Assembly: GCA_902538915.1 (NCBI GenBank)
Contig: CACBGZ010000001.1
Coordinates: forward strand, 1-64,000
Direction: 5' to 3'
Source of the DNA: an uncultured Pelagibacteraceae bacterium
Lineage (GTDB): Bacteria; Pseudomonadota; Alphaproteobacteria; Pelagibacterales; Pelagibacteraceae
Length of the DNA stretch: 64,000 bases
In this document: positions 18,071 to 32,116 of the stretch, in pieces
Layout: every line of letters begins with the position of its first letter
Numbering within the stretch: position 1 is the stretch's first letter
Position numbers and translations under genes: made by a program
The notes under the pieces: generated by a model
Told to the model about the DNA's origin: nothing
Seen by the model: the letters and a program-made list of their open reading frames with translations, nothing else
The model's database searches: none

Positions 18071-18939
18071 TTTTTTCTATTCAAAATATAATTTAAAGTT
18101 TCAGATAAATTTTTTGAATTTGATCCATATTTTATTAATTTTTTGTTAATCTTTAAAATTAAATATTTAGCGTATTTAATAGTATTTTTATATCCTAGTA
18201 AACTAATTAGAGTCGCTTTACCTTTCTTTTTATCTTTTCCTGTTTTTTTTCCGGCAACAACTAATTTTCCTTTATAATCTATTAAGTCATCGGCAACTTG
18301 AAATAGTAATCCTATTTCTGCACCAATTTCTTCAAATTTCTTTATTTCTTTTTTACTTTTACTTTTCAAAATTAATGGGGCTGCACAAGCGAAACTAAAA
18401 AGTTTTCCTGTTTTTTTGATTTCCATTTCAATAATTTTTTTTTTTGAAATTTTTTTATGTTCATAATTTAAATCTAAAAATTGGCCGCCTGCGATACCAA
18501 GATGACCAGAGCTTCTGGAAATTTTATCTATCAAACTAATTTTAATTTTTTCTGAAACATTAAAATTTTTATGGCTTAAAATTTCGAAAGCTAAAGTTAA
18601 AAGAGAGTTACCAGCTAAAACAGCAGTTGACTCCCCAAATTTTATATGCGCTGAAGGTTTACCTCGTCTAATAGTATCATTATCCATACAAGGTAAATCA
18701 TCATGTATAAGGGAGTATGAATGAATACATTCAATTGCTGAACCTACTATAATCAAGGATTTATAATCTATTTTAAATAAAGAACCAACATCAATTAGAA
18801 TTTTTGATCTAATTTTTTTTCCACCAGAAAATAAACCATATTTCATTGGGGTAATTAATTCAGATTTTTTTTGTTTTTTTATAAATCCTTTTAAAAATAA
18901 ATTTGTATCTCTAGCGATTTTATTTAGCTTTGCTTGCAT
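18067..18939 (-). CDS. ispA: Short-chain prenyl diphosphate synthase (FPP synthase type)
   Basis: Condenses DMAPP/GPP with IPP. The 290 residues show the first Asp motif DDLPCMD at 80-86, followed by [12 protein letters not shown], and the second DDLIDY with [13 protein letters not shown]. Tyr75, five residues before the first Asp motif, is the bulky residue that usually stops elongation at C15, supporting FPP as product. It overlaps xseB upstream by 20 bases and dxs downstream by four. A geranylgeranyl product cannot be excluded. Confidence 0.93.
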   Translation of the reverse strand: MQAKLNKIARDTNLFLKGFIKKQKKSELITPMKYGLFSGGKKIRSKILIDVGSLFKIDYKSLIIVGSAIECIHSYSLIHDDLPCMDNDTIRRGKPSAHIKFGESTAVLAGNSLLTLAFEILSHKNFNVSEKIKISLIDKISRSSGHLGIAGGQFLDLNYEHKKISKKKIIEMEIKKTGKLFSFACAAPLILKSKSKKEIKKFEEIGAEIGLLFQVADDLIDYKGKLVVAGKKTGKDKKKGKATLISLLGYKNTIKYAKYLILKINKKLIKYGSNSKNLSETLNYILNRKK

Positions 18940-19177
18940 TTTTTCTTAATATAATTTTTAATATATTTTCCTTAGTTTTTTTGCTGATATTTTTAACGTT
19001 TTCTTTAAATTTATTTTCAATAATACTATTAAGCTTTAATAATTTTTGATATTTTTCAATAGAGTCGTCTAAATTTTTTTGATTTTCTAGATCTTCGATT
19101 ATTTTGTTAGCTAGTTTTGTTAATTCTTCAATAGATAAAGTGTTGTAATTATTATTTGTTAAATTTTTTTCTTTCAT
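18920..19177 (-). CDS. xseB: Exodeoxyribonuclease VII small subunit
   Basis: An 85-residue protein with the XseB core LSIEELTKLANKIIEDLENQ followed by the usual SIEKYQKLLKLNSI and a charged tail. It pairs with XseA (not in this window) to degrade single-stranded DNA. Placement upstream of ispA and dxs is the classical order and supports the call for such a short protein. Its ATG lies just 20 bases from the divergent threonylcarbamoyl-AMP synthase start. Confidence 0.85.
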   Translation of the reverse strand: MKEKNLTNNNYNTLSIEELTKLANKIIEDLENQKNLDDSIEKYQKLLKLNSIIENKFKENVKNISKKTKENILKIILRKNASKAK

Positions 19178-19197
19178 ATAATACTCTGAATTAATAC

Positions 19198-20130
19198 ATG
19201 AAAATTAATCTTGCACATATTAAAAAAGCAAAAAAATACCTTGATAAAAATGAATGTATAGCAATACCAACTGAGACTGTTTATGGATTAGCAGGAAATG
19301 CTTATTCCGATGATGCATGCAGAAAAATATTTAAATTGAAAAAAAGACCAAAATTTAACCCTCTTATAGTCCATTACTATAATTACAATAATTTAGAAAA
19401 TGATTGTATTCTCAACGAAAATTTTTTTAAACTGTATAAAAAATTCTGTCCTGGTCCAGTCACATTTATTCTAAATTTAAAAAAAAAATCAAAGATTTCG
19501 AAGATTGCAACTAATCGAAAAATGGCACTTGCAGTTAGATTCCCAAAACATTCTGTCACTCGAAATTTACTGAAAATAATTGATTTTCCATTAGCTGCTC
19601 CTAGTGCGAATATTTCATCTCGATTAAGCCCAGTTTGTTCAAATGATGTAAAGGAAGATTTTGGTAAAAAAATTAAATTTGTACTTGATGGTGGAAGATC
19701 ATCAATTGGAATTGAGTCGACGATAATTGATATTAGAGATAAACCAAAAATTTTAAGATTAGGAGGTATAGACGTAATAAATATTGAAAAAATATTAAAA
19801 AAAAAAATTATAGTTAATAATAGTCCCACTAAAATTTCTGTCCCTGGTCAATCAAAAATTCATTATTCACCTGGAATTCCTATCAGATTGAGAGCCAAAA
19901 AAGCAAAAAATAAGGAAGCTTTTTTGTTTATAAATAAAAAAAAGAAAACACAATCAAATTATTATTTTTTATCTAAAAAGGGGAATTTAAATGAAGCTGC
20001 AAAAAATTTATACAGTACTTTAAGAAAAATTAAAAAAAACAAATATGAGTCTATTGCTGTTGCTAAAATTCCTAATAAAGGAATGGGTAAAACTATTAAC
20101 GACAGACTGACCAGAGCATCAAAGTTCTAA
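19198..20130 (+). CDS. L-threonylcarbamoyladenylate synthase, Sua5 type
   Basis: Makes threonylcarbamoyl-AMP from threonine, bicarbonate and ATP for the t6A37 modification of ANN-reading tRNAs. The YrdC-like catalytic domain spans about 1-200 (PTETVYGLAGNAYSD; LKKRPKFNPLIVHY; APSANISSRLSP; GIESTIID). A shorter Sua5 C-terminal domain follows, introduced by the linker PGQSKIHYSPGIPIRL. At 310 residues it is longer than the one-domain TsaC. Its stop overlaps the next gene (ABC ATPase) by one base, so the three genes to 21645 form an operon. Confidence 0.93.
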   Translation: MKINLAHIKKAKKYLDKNECIAIPTETVYGLAGNAYSDDACRKIFKLKKRPKFNPLIVHYYNYNNLENDCILNENFFKLYKKFCPGPVTFILNLKKKSKISKIATNRKMALAVRFPKHSVTRNLLKIIDFPLAAPSANISSRLSPVCSNDVKEDFGKKIKFVLDGGRSSIGIESTIIDIRDKPKILRLGGIDVINIEKILKKKIIVNNSPTKISVPGQSKIHYSPGIPIRLRAKKAKNKEAFLFINKKKKTQSNYYFLSKKGNLNEAAKNLYSTLRKIKKNKYESIAVAKIPNKGMGKTINDRLTRASKF

Positions 20131-20864
20131 TGCAAGCAACTCTTCAAGTTATTGGATTATCAAAAAACTATAATGAAAAAAATGCTGTAAAAGACATCTC
20201 ATTTAAATTAAATAAGAATGAAATTATAGGCATACTTGGACCTAATGGCTGTGGAAAAACAACAACAATTGGGATGATATTAGGATTATTAAAACCAACA
20301 AGTGGTAAAATATTAATTAATGGTATTGAAATAGAAAAAAACAGAGTTCAATTATTAAATAATTTAAATTTTATTTCTCCATATATAGAATTGCCAAAAA
20401 AATTGACTGTAAAACAAAATCTAATTGTATATGGCAAACTTTATGACATAAAAGACCTTAAAAAAAAAATTGAATACCTCTCTGAAAAATTGAGACTTGG
20501 TGATATAATTAACAAACTCACTGGAGAACTTTCATCTGGCCAGAAAAATAGAGTAAGTCTTGCTAAATCTATTATAAATGATCCATTAGTTTTACTACTT
20601 GATGAACCTACAGCATCTCTTGACCCAGAGACAGGAGATTTTGTTAGAAGTTTTTTTGAAGGTTATCAAAAAGAAAAAGGAACTTCTATTCTACTAGCTT
20701 CACATAATATGTCAGAAGTAGAAAGATTATGCTCTTCGGTATTAATGATGAATAATGGATCTATAATTGACCAAGGAAGTCCAGAAAAATTAATTCAAAA
20801 ACATGGTCGAAAAAATATGGAAGAAGTTTTTTTGAAACTTACGAGGGAAAACTATGAATTTTAA
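20130..20864 (+). CDS. ABC transporter ATP-binding protein (ABC-2 exporter)
   Basis: A 244-residue ATPase with Walker A GPNGCGKT (37-44), signature LSSGQKNR, Walker B LVLLLDEPTASLD and the switch His in LLASHNMSE. It most resembles the CcmA/NodI/YadG type of drug or polysaccharide exporters. It is paired with the permease that starts inside its last codons (11-base overlap). Substrate unknown. Confidence 0.92.
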   Translation: MQATLQVIGLSKNYNEKNAVKDISFKLNKNEIIGILGPNGCGKTTTIGMILGLLKPTSGKILINGIEIEKNRVQLLNNLNFISPYIELPKKLTVKQNLIVYGKLYDIKDLKKKIEYLSEKLRLGDIINKLTGELSSGQKNRVSLAKSIINDPLVLLLDEPTASLDPETGDFVRSFFEGYQKEKGTSILLASHNMSEVERLCSSVLMMNNGSIIDQGSPEKLIQKHGRKNMEEVFLKLTRENYEF

Positions 20865-21645
20865 TAAAATGTACGGACTTTTTCTGAGGCATTTTTATCT
20901 AATTAAAAGTTCATTACCAAGAATTCTAGATCTTGTTTATTGGCCGACAATACAAATAATTCTTTGGGGATTCATTTCTAAATTTTTCTCTATTTATAGT
21001 GATTATTATAATAATACGCTTGGAGTAATTCTCACTTGCGCAATTCTTTATGACATTCTTTTTAGATCCAGTATTAGTTTTAATATGCTTTTTTTAGAGG
21101 AAATTTGGAGCAGAAATTTTACTAATCTATTTATTGCGCCATTAAAACTTAAAGAGATAATTTCATCTTTAATTTTTACGGCTTTAATTAGAACTCTAAT
21201 CGGATTGGTGCCTGCAATATTATTAACATCACCTTTGTTTGGTATTTCTATATTAAAATTAGGTCTTCCCCTTCTTTTATTATTCTTAAGTTTATACATT
21301 TTTGGAATAACTCTCGGTTTATTTGTAAGTGCTGGCCTAATGAGATTTGGTCCCTCGTTTGAAAATATTGCTTGGTCATCTTTATTTTTATTAGCTCCAC
21401 TTGGTTGTATTTATTACCCAATCGAAATTCTTCCAACTTTTTTTCAAATCATAGCAAAGGGTTTACCTTTAGTTTACATTTTTGATGAAACGAGAAATAT
21501 TCTTTTAAATGGCTTAATAAATTATGAAAATTTAATTAAGGCATATGTTTTAAATATCATATATCTAGTTTGTGGAATTAGTTTGTTTTATTTCTCCTTT
21601 TTAAAAGCACGTATCAAAGGTACTTTAATCAATATGGGTGAATAG
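20854..21645 (+). CDS. ABC-2 type transporter permease
   Basis: A 263-residue integral membrane protein with about six predicted helices (for example around 33-49, 55-75, 102-128, 138-160, 172-190 and 230-250) and the ABC-2 layout, with a conserved-looking proline-rich stretch near YYPIEILPTF. It is the partner of the ATPase at 20130. The substrate is not evident, and the neighbours (tRNA modification, rluD) give no clue. It ends two bases from tRNA-Arg. Confidence 0.88.
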   Translation: MNFNKMYGLFLRHFYLIKSSLPRILDLVYWPTIQIILWGFISKFFSIYSDYYNNTLGVILTCAILYDILFRSSISFNMLFLEEIWSRNFTNLFIAPLKLKEIISSLIFTALIRTLIGLVPAILLTSPLFGISILKLGLPLLLLFLSLYIFGITLGLFVSAGLMRFGPSFENIAWSSLFLLAPLGCIYYPIEILPTFFQIIAKGLPLVYIFDETRNILLNGLINYENLIKAYVLNIIYLVCGISLFYFSFLKARIKGTLINMGE

Positions 21646-21646
21646 T

Positions 21647-21723
21647 TGGTGCGCCTGCTAGGAGTCGAACCCAGAACCTCCTGATCCGAAGTCAGGCGCT
21701 CTATCCAGTTGAGCTACAAGCGC
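21647..21723 (-). tRNA. tRNA-Arg (anticodon TCG)
   Basis: On the minus strand the acceptor stem GCGCTTG pairs with CAGGCGC (one G·T), the D-loop contains AACTGGATA, and the anticodon stem CCTGA/TCAGG encloses CTTCGGA with anticodon TCG. The T-loop is TTCGACT. CCA is encoded at 21647-21649. It lies antisense-convergent to the ABC permease, just after its stop codon. Confidence 0.96.
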
Positions 21724-21746
21724 ATATAATATTAATATAACATTTT

Positions 21747-22727
21747 ATGAAAAAAAAAATAAATTTGAAAGTAAAAGAAAATGATAAAAATTTTCGTTTA
21801 GATGTTTTTATCAGTAATAACAGCAAAGAGATAAGTCGTACTAGAATAAAAAATTTAATTTTAGATAAAAAATTAAAAATAAATAATAAGATTATCTTAG
21901 ATCCTGCAAAAAAGCTTAATCCTGGTGATAAAATTAATTTAATAATTCCTGAGCCAAAAAAGAGCTCTCTAAAACCTTATAAATATAAATTGAATATTGT
22001 ATATGAAGATGAGGACTTAATCGTTTTGAACAAACCCTCAGGTATTGTTATGCATCCTGGAGCAGGAAATTTTGACAATACAATTGTCAACGCTTTGATT
22101 AATTACGATAAAGATTCATTATCAAGTATTGGTGATAAATTAAGACCTGGGATTGTCCACAGGATTGACAAGAATACCTCAGGTCTAGTTGTTATAGCAA
22201 AAAATAATCAATCTCATGAAAACTTGTCACTTCAATTCAGCAAACATTCAATCACAAGAATTTACCAATTGTTAGTTTGGGGTAAAATAAGACCATCAAA
22301 AGGTAAAATAGAAACTTTAATTACAAGAAGTTCGAAAAACCGGCAAATGATGATGGTCAGTACTTCAAAAGGGAAAATGGCTATTACAAATTATCAAACG
22401 ATAGAACTTTTTGAAAATAAAAATATTCCAACTTTAAGCTTGTTAGAATGTAAACTAGAAACAGGAAGAACTCATCAAATAAGGGTCCACATGAATTTCT
22501 TAGGCAATAGTATTGTTGGAGATGATAAATATAAAAAAAAATTTAAAAAAATAAAAAATATCAACCCATTATTAGAAGAAAAAATTATTAATCTAAAAAG
22601 ACAATTTCTTCATGCTAAAACAATTGGCTTTATTCATCCAAAAAAGAATAAAGAAATGATATTTAATTCTATTTTACCCACAGAACTTGAAACTATTCTT
22701 AAAATGCTAAGAAAAACAAGCAAATAA
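21747..22727 (+). CDS. rluD: 23S rRNA pseudouridine synthase, RluD family
   Basis: Forms pseudouridines in 23S rRNA helix 69. The N-terminal S4 RNA-binding domain covers about 16-60 (FRLDVFISNNSKEISRTRIK), and the catalytic motif is HRIDKNTSGL with Asp141. GRTHQIRVH follows further on. The 326 residues and the S4 domain fit RluD, although RluC-type enzymes share these features. In other proteobacteria rpoH often lies near rluD, as it does here. Confidence 0.9.
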   Translation: MKKKINLKVKENDKNFRLDVFISNNSKEISRTRIKNLILDKKLKINNKIILDPAKKLNPGDKINLIIPEPKKSSLKPYKYKLNIVYEDEDLIVLNKPSGIVMHPGAGNFDNTIVNALINYDKDSLSSIGDKLRPGIVHRIDKNTSGLVVIAKNNQSHENLSLQFSKHSITRIYQLLVWGKIRPSKGKIETLITRSSKNRQMMMVSTSKGKMAITNYQTIELFENKNIPTLSLLECKLETGRTHQIRVHMNFLGNSIVGDDKYKKKFKKIKNINPLLEEKIINLKRQFLHAKTIGFIHPKKNKEMIFNSILPTELETILKMLRKTSK

Positions 22728-22766
22728 AATATTGAAAAAAAAAAAATATTAATTAGATAAACTGTT

Positions 22767-25794
<3,028 letters not shown>

Positions 25795-27093
25795 ATTTTA
25801 AAAGAAGATTTCTATTCTCGCTTTCTCCCATTATTCTTATTTTTGACTCTGTGCCTGACCTTCTTACGAGTATTCTTCCTTGACCTTTAATAAGTTTAGT
25901 TACTAATTTGACTGAATTTTTAATTTCTGATTTATTGATAATATTCTTATCCTTCACCTGAATATTCTTTAATAACTGAGGTGTTTTTTTAAATTTATCA
26001 AAAAAATCGCTAGCTTTTTTTCCTTTTCTTAGAGCAAATAAAGACTCTAAAGCAACAAGTAAACCATCTCCTGTGGTCGCAAATTTACCTAGAATAATAT
26101 GACCTGACTGTTCGCCACCTAAATTAAATTTATTTTTTTGCATCTTTTCTTTAACATATCTATCACCTACGTTAGCACGAATAAATTTAATACCTTTTTT
26201 TTTAAAAAATTTTTCAAGACCGTAATTTGACATTAGCGTTCCAACAACACCACCTTTCAACATCTTTTTACTTTTCCATCTTGTTGCCAAAGCAGCAATA
26301 ATCTGATCTCCATCAATAATATTACTCTTCTCATCACACATAATTACTCTATCAGCATCTCCATCCAATGAAATTCCTATATGCGCCTTGTATTTTTTAA
26401 CAGCTGATCTTATTTTTTTAGGAAATGTGGAGCCACAATTTTTATTAATGTTTAAACCATTTGGATTTACTCCTATTGCTATCACCTTAGCTCCTAAAGA
26501 TTTTAATAATTCGGGTCCAGCTTTATATCCAGCGCCATTTGCGCAATCAATCACAATCCTGAGACCTCTTAAATTAAATTCTTTAGTAAAATTTTTTTTT
26601 AAAATTTTAATATAATCTTTAGTACCAGTTTCTAATCTTTTTACTCTTCCTAATTTTTCGGGTTTTGAAAGATTTTTAACAATCTTTTTTTCTATTAAGC
26701 TTTCTATTTTTTTTTCTATTTTATCTGACAATTTCATTCCATCTGGGCCAAATAATTTTAAACCATTATCATTATGTGGATTGTGAGAGGCTGTAATCAT
26801 AATGCCCATATTCGCCTTCATAGTTTTTGTTAGCATTGCAAGACCATTTGTTGGCAAAGGTCCTAGGGTAAATACGTTCATACCTGCTGATGCCAATCCT
26901 GACACAAGTGCTGGTTCTAAAGTATAACCCGATAATCTTGTATCTTTAGCAATTACTGCAATTTGTTTTCTTTTTTTTTGAGATTTAAAATATGTTCCAC
27001 TTGCTAAACCAAATTTAAAAAACATATCTCCATTTATATTTTCGCTGTTGATAGCTCCTCTAATACCGTCAGTACCAAAATATTTTTTTGTCA

Positions 27094-28146
27094 TTAATTA
27101 TTCATAAACTTTTTAAAAATCTTTAAGCCTTGTAATACTTCATTTACATCATGAATTCTTAAAATTTGAACGCCTTGCATCATTAAGTAAATTGATGATG
27201 CCGTTGTACCACCAATTCTAAGTTTACTATCATTTATTCCTGACAAATCTTTAATAAACCTTTTTCTTGAATTTCCAACAAGTATCGGAAAACCTAGAGA
27301 ATGAAAAATAGAAATATTGTGAATTAGACTCATATTATGTTTCAAATTTTTTCCAAAACCTATACCGGGATCTAAAATTATATTATTATGCTTGATACCC
27401 TTTGATCTTATTAGTTTTATTTTGTCCTCAAAAAAATCATATACATCTAATAGTACATTTTCATAAATTGGTTTTTTTTGCATATTTTCTGGAAGACCTT
27501 TTGTATGTTGGATAACAAATGGAACTTTATATTTTTTAAGCACACTTAATGTGTTAACATCAAAATCTAGACCAGAAACATCATTAATCAGCTGCGCTCC
27601 TAGCTTTATACCTTTCTCCATAATATTTGACTTCCTAGTATCTAAAGATAATGATATTTTTTTTTTTATTAACAATTTTAAAATTTTATTTATCCTGTTC
27701 CATTCTAGCTTTTCTGATATTGATTTTGATCCTGGTCTTGTTGACTCACCACCAACATCAATTAAATCTGCTCCATCTTGTATTAGATTGATTGCATGAT
27801 AAAGTCCTTTCTTCTTTGTATTGAATTTTCCACCATCAGAAAAACTGTCGGGTGTTAAGTTTAATATACCTAGCAAATTGGTCTTTTTAAAATTAAAATT
27901 TGAGAAATTTTTTTTCTTTGATTTAATTTTTTTTAAATCAAAATTTATTTTTTTTCTTAGTGATTTTGATAATTTTTTTATTTGGTTTATATGGATCCTT
28001 TTTCTTGATTTTCTAGTTAATATTTCAATTTGATCGAATGAGATCTCTTTTTTCTGACATAATGGTAAGGTTTTTCTTTTATCAACTAATTTTATTGAGT
28101 GATTACCATAATAGAAATTACACGCTCTTGTGTAATATCTAAACAT
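27094..28146 (-). CDS. folP: Dihydropteroate synthase
   Basis: Couples p-aminobenzoate to the pterin in folate synthesis. The core starts near residue 90 with LLGILNLTPDSFSDGGKF; DLIDVGGESTRPGS, NDVSGL and ILDPGIGFGKN follow. The 350 residues exceed the usual 270-280 because of an N-terminal extension of about 85 basic residues, a kind of extension also seen in other alphaproteobacterial FolP proteins. It lies five bases after ftsH in the same direction. Confidence 0.95.
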   Translation of the reverse strand: MFRYYTRACNFYYGNHSIKLVDKRKTLPLCQKKEISFDQIEILTRKSRKRIHINQIKKLSKSLRKKINFDLKKIKSKKKNFSNFNFKKTNLLGILNLTPDSFSDGGKFNTKKKGLYHAINLIQDGADLIDVGGESTRPGSKSISEKLEWNRINKILKLLIKKKISLSLDTRKSNIMEKGIKLGAQLINDVSGLDFDVNTLSVLKKYKVPFVIQHTKGLPENMQKKPIYENVLLDVYDFFEDKIKLIRSKGIKHNNIILDPGIGFGKNLKHNMSLIHNISIFHSLGFPILVGNSRKRFIKDLSGINDSKLRIGGTTASSIYLMMQGVQILRIHDVNEVLQGLKIFKKFMNN

Positions 28147-28151
28147 TAAAA

Positions 28152-30053
28152 TTAGTGAACAATTTTTGGTTTAAGGCCTAATGCTCCCATAGCAGAACCT
28201 TTGTCGTCTTCAACCTGTAAGTTTTCTTTATCAGCTGGATAAATGTTTTTATTTATAATATTCTCAATTTCTTCCCCAGTTAGGGTTTCATAAGTCATCA
28301 GTGCTTTAGCAATTTTATGCAAATCATCAATTTTTTCAGTCAATATTTCTCTAGCTTTATTGTAACCTTCATCGACTAATCTTCTAATTTCTTTATCTAT
28401 TTTTTGAGCTACTTCTTCAGAAACAGATTGAGTTTGTGTAACTGATCTCCCTAAAAATACCTCCTCCTGATTTTCACCATACTCAACGGGACCCATTTCT
28501 TCACTCATCCCATATTTTGTTACCATTGCCCTAGCAAGTTGTGTGGCTTGATTTATGTCAGAGCCATTTCCACCTCCGGCTCCTGTTGAAATATTATCTT
28601 TTCCAAAAATTACCTCTTCGGCGACTCTTCCACCAAAGCATACTGCCAATCTTGCTTTTAAATATTTAATTGAATAGCCATGTTTATCTCTTTCGGGTAA
28701 ATTCATTACCATGCCCAATGCTCTTCCTCTTGGAATAATAGTAGCCTTATGAATAGGATCGTAACTTGGCATATTGAAAGATACAAGAGCATGTCCACCC
28801 TCATGATAAGCTGTCAGCTTTTTTTCATCCTCAGTCATAACCATTGAACGTCTTTCCGCTCCCATCATGACTTTATCTTTTGCATCCTCAAACTCATTTA
28901 AAGTTACTATTCTTTTATTTTTTCTTGCGGCCAATAACGCAGCCTCATTAACTAAGTTTGCAAGGTCTGCTCCTGAAAATCCCGGTGTTCCCCTTGCAAC
29001 GGTTCTTAAATTTACATCAGGGGCTATTTTGATTTTTTTGACATGTACTTTTAGAATTTTTTCTCTTCCAATGATATCTGGATTTGAAACTACTACTTGA
29101 CGATCAAATCTTCCTGGTCTTAACAATGCAGGATCTAAAACGTCAGGTCTATTAGTAGCAGCTATAATAATTACACCTTCGTTAGTGTCAAACCCATCCA
29201 TTTCGACAAGCAATTGATTAAGGGTTTGCTCTCTTTCATCATTGCCTCCTCCAAGACCCGCTCCTCTACTTCTGCCTACAGCGTCTATTTCGTCAATAAA
29301 AATTATACATGGAGAGTTTTTCTTTCCTTGCTCAAACATATCTCTTACTCTAGAAGCACCAACTCCAACAAACATTTCAACAAAATCAGATCCTGAAATA
29401 GTAAAAAAAGGAACTCTAGCTTCTCCAGCTATAGCTCTTGCCAACAAAGTTTTTCCAGTACCTGGTGGGCCAACAAGTAATGCACCTCTCGGTATTTTAC
29501 CTCCAAGTCTACTAAATTTTTTAGGATCTTTTAAGAACTCAACTATTTCCTCTACTTCCTCTTTGGCCTCTTCTACACCTGCTACATCATTAAAAGTAAC
29601 TTTGCCTTTAAGTTCGTTCATCATTTTTGCTTTTGATCTTCCAAAACCCATTGCTCCGCCTTTTCCACCTTGCATTTGCCTCATAAAAAAGATCCAAACT
29701 GCAATTAGTAGGAGCATTGGAAACCACGATAGCAAAACACCAAAAAGAGATGGCATCTTTTCATCAATAGGTGCTGCGGAGATACTAACTCCTTTTTCTG
29801 AAAGTTTTTCTATAAGGTTTGGGTCTTCAGGTGCATAAGTAGAAAAAGTATTTCCATTAGAATAGACACCTTTAATGTTTTTACCTTGAATATCAACTTT
29901 TACAACCTCACCATTCTCAACTGAAGTTAAAAATTCTGAGAAAATAACTTTGTTACCTTCTAGAGAATTTGTTTGTGGATTTTTAAACATATTATATAGA
30001 CCTATCGTCAGAAAGACGATTATTGCCCACATAGCTATATTTTTTAAATTCAT
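28152..30053 (-). CDS. ftsH: ATP-dependent zinc metalloprotease FtsH
   Basis: Membrane-anchored AAA protease that degrades misfolded membrane proteins and regulators such as sigma-32. Membrane helices lie at about 6-22 and 104-124, with a periplasmic loop between. Walker A is GPPGTGKT (195-202), Walker [12 protein letters not shown], and the SRH contains [19 protein letters not shown]. The zinc motif HEGGH is at 417-421. At 633 residues it is standard. Its likely substrate gene rpoH is 5 kb away in this window. Confidence 0.98.
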   Translation of the reverse strand: MNLKNIAMWAIIVFLTIGLYNMFKNPQTNSLEGNKVIFSEFLTSVENGEVVKVDIQGKNIKGVYSNGNTFSTYAPEDPNLIEKLSEKGVSISAAPIDEKMPSLFGVLLSWFPMLLLIAVWIFFMRQMQGGKGGAMGFGRSKAKMMNELKGKVTFNDVAGVEEAKEEVEEIVEFLKDPKKFSRLGGKIPRGALLVGPPGTGKTLLARAIAGEARVPFFTISGSDFVEMFVGVGASRVRDMFEQGKKNSPCIIFIDEIDAVGRSRGAGLGGGNDEREQTLNQLLVEMDGFDTNEGVIIIAATNRPDVLDPALLRPGRFDRQVVVSNPDIIGREKILKVHVKKIKIAPDVNLRTVARGTPGFSGADLANLVNEAALLAARKNKRIVTLNEFEDAKDKVMMGAERRSMVMTEDEKKLTAYHEGGHALVSFNMPSYDPIHKATIIPRGRALGMVMNLPERDKHGYSIKYLKARLAVCFGGRVAEEVIFGKDNISTGAGGGNGSDINQATQLARAMVTKYGMSEEMGPVEYGENQEEVFLGRSVTQTQSVSEEVAQKIDKEIRRLVDEGYNKAREILTEKIDDLHKIAKALMTYETLTGEEIENIINKNIYPADKENLQVEDDKGSAMGALGLKPKIVH

Positions 30054-30117
30054 TAGTATAAAATAAGAATTATTATAAATTAAACAAGTGGCAATTTTGG
30101 TCTTAGGTAAAAAAAAT

Positions 30118-31146
30118 TCAATTCTCTTTTGATATTATTATTGTTTCGTTGACCTTTTCTATAATGCAACCACCTATAGTTTGCTTATAAAAAGTGCGAT
30201 TTTTGATTTTTGAGATAATTTTTTCTAACTTTTTGCCTCTAGCTGGAAAATCTTTTTGACCTACAAGTTTGATTGATTCTGACAGAGATCTTAAAATGAT
30301 CTCTAATGGTTGTTTAAAATATTCATTTTTAACAATTAACTTTTTTCTTTTTAATGAAAAAATCGTATTTTTTTTAAGATTTTTACTAACATAGTGCTCT
30401 ACAACATTGTTTGAATATTTTAAATTTTTAATTGTTATACCTAATTTCTTTTGGTCGAGCCCCTTTTTTTGAAGATCCTCTATAAGTTTTCTAATCTGAG
30501 TTCTGAGATATTTTTTATCTTCATTTGAAGGATCATTCACATAAAAATTAAATACTTTTTTTGCAATAAATCTAAGATCTTCCTTTTTTTCATCTATTAA
30601 AGGTCTTAATAAATTTTTTCCATTTATTTTAACTTCTTTGTCTAGAGATATTAATCCTTTTAAACCACTACCTCTCAACATTCTGATAAAAAAATTCTCA
30701 AAAAGATCATTTTTGTGATGTCCTAATAGAATATTCTTAATTTTAAATTTATCAGAGTGTGAAAATAATAATTCGTATCTTTTTTTTCTTGCTATCGACT
30801 GAATGTTTTTAAATGGTTTCCTGCCTACCCAGGTTAATATCTTTGATTCGATATGATGAGTTTTTAAAATTTTCTGGGTTTTTATTGCTTCTTTAGAGGA
30901 ATCTGGTCTAAGTTTATGGTCTACTATTAAAAATTTTGCAACTAATCCTTTTTTTATTGAATAGATTTTGGCTAAAAATGCTAGAGCTAAACTATCTGGT
31001 CCTCCAGAAACTGCTACAACAAAATTTTCTGAAATATTCAGATTTTTTTCAAATTTTTTATAAACTTTTTTAATTTTGTGATTACTTAATTTTATTGCTA
31101 AATTCTTAGGAATTTTGTTTATTACATTCAAATTTTTGAGACTCAT
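30118..31146 (-). CDS. tilS: tRNA(Ile)-lysidine synthase
   Basis: Adds lysine to C34 of the CAT-anticodon tRNA-Ile so that it reads AUA. AUA codons are frequent in this AT-rich genome, which makes the enzyme essential. The PP-loop is SGGPDS at residues 47-52, followed by VDHKLRPDS and [20 protein letters not shown]. At 342 residues it is somewhat short, lacking part of the C-terminal domain. The start lies 41 bases inside cpoB, which implies translational coupling. Confidence 0.93.
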   Translation of the reverse strand: MSLKNLNVINKIPKNLAIKLSNHKIKKVYKKFEKNLNISENFVVAVSGGPDSLALAFLAKIYSIKKGLVAKFLIVDHKLRPDSSKEAIKTQKILKTHHIESKILTWVGRKPFKNIQSIARKKRYELLFSHSDKFKIKNILLGHHKNDLFENFFIRMLRGSGLKGLISLDKEVKINGKNLLRPLIDEKKEDLRFIAKKVFNFYVNDPSNEDKKYLRTQIRKLIEDLQKKGLDQKKLGITIKNLKYSNNVVEHYVSKNLKKNTIFSLKRKKLIVKNEYFKQPLEIILRSLSESIKLVGQKDFPARGKKLEKIISKIKNRTFYKQTIGGCIIEKVNETIIISKEN

Positions 31147-32089
31147 ATTTAGCTTTTTGAATTACAGATTGGTTTGCTTCTGGGTACTGATTTTCAACAC
31201 CGTTAATCATTTTACAACCCTGATCTTTCTCTCCAATCTGAACCATTGATACACCAAGCTTTAATAAATTTATAGGGGCTTTTTCCCCTTCAGGATATTT
31301 TTGATAACCCTCTAAATATGCGGAAGCAGCATCAGTATAAAGTTGTCGAATTCTAAATGTTTCTGCATACCAATACTGTGCATTACCAGCTAATTTATGT
31401 TCTGGATTTGTTAAAACAAATTCTCTGAATGCTCTTTCGGCTGTTTTATAATCTCCATTTTTTAAAAAGCTAGTAGCGAAATTATATTGTTTTTCTGCTG
31501 ATGCATCAGGTAATATCTTTTCCTCCGATTGAAAAGTTTCTGTAACAATGGATGCAGTTGTCTCAACAGACTCTATTTTCTGAGTTTTTTCCTCTGTAGT
31601 TGTATCTTTATAAGAAATTGTGCCTAAATCTTGAGGTTGAGAACTTCCTGGTAGTTGCTCACTATCAGGTTTTTTAGAAACCTTAATTTCTGATTCATTA
31701 TCTAAAGTTGATTTTTCTAAATCTTGAAATCTAATTTGATTATCAGCTTGTACTTTAGACAATCTATTCGATAACTTATCTAATTTAAAATTTATTTCTT
31801 CAAACTTATTTGTTAGTTCTTGAAATTGATTTTCAATTTCAGAAAGTTTGAGCAAATGTCTTGTTAAAACATCTTCTGAATTAAACTCAGAGTTAACAGA
31901 AATATTAGAATTTTCACCCGATGTATCATTTGACTTGGAGTAAACAGCTTTTTCAAGAGTTTTTAGATCCTTTTGAATTAAACTTAAAACTTCATAAATA
32001 TCAGGATTGTCAGCTCTAACATTAAAGTTAATTAAAAAACTTAGGATCAATAATATAATTAAAAATGAGTCTTTTTTTTTAAAATGCAT
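31106..32089 (-). CDS. cpoB: Tol-Pal system protein CpoB (YbgF)
   Basis: Periplasmic coordinator of outer-membrane constriction and peptidoglycan synthesis. Residues 1-26 form a signal peptide (SFLIILLILSFLINFNVRA). A heptad coiled coil follows at about 70-120 (LSEIENQFQELTNKFEEI). After a low-complexity Ser/Thr/Glu linker comes the C-terminal TPR domain (AEKQYNFATSFLKNGDYKTA). The 327 residues are slightly longer than E. coli CpoB. It is separated from pal by a terminator-like hairpin. Confidence 0.9.
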   Translation of the reverse strand: MHFKKKDSFLIILLILSFLINFNVRADNPDIYEVLSLIQKDLKTLEKAVYSKSNDTSGENSNISVNSEFNSEDVLTRHLLKLSEIENQFQELTNKFEEINFKLDKLSNRLSKVQADNQIRFQDLEKSTLDNESEIKVSKKPDSEQLPGSSQPQDLGTISYKDTTTEEKTQKIESVETTASIVTETFQSEEKILPDASAEKQYNFATSFLKNGDYKTAERAFREFVLTNPEHKLAGNAQYWYAETFRIRQLYTDAASAYLEGYQKYPEGEKAPINLLKLGVSMVQIGEKDQGCKMINGVENQYPEANQSVIQKAKYESQKFECNKQNS

Positions 32090-32116
32090 TAGATATTAAT
32101 AGAAAAGACAATGATG

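Noticed and set aside
22728-22766. RNA thermosensor in the rpoH leader
   Set aside because: The 39-base leader is almost entirely A/T and forms no convincing stem over the start codon.
29242-29838. A 198-codon open frame on the plus strand
   Set aside because: It is antisense to the conserved AAA domain of ftsH; its composition is what the complement of that gene gives. No family features.
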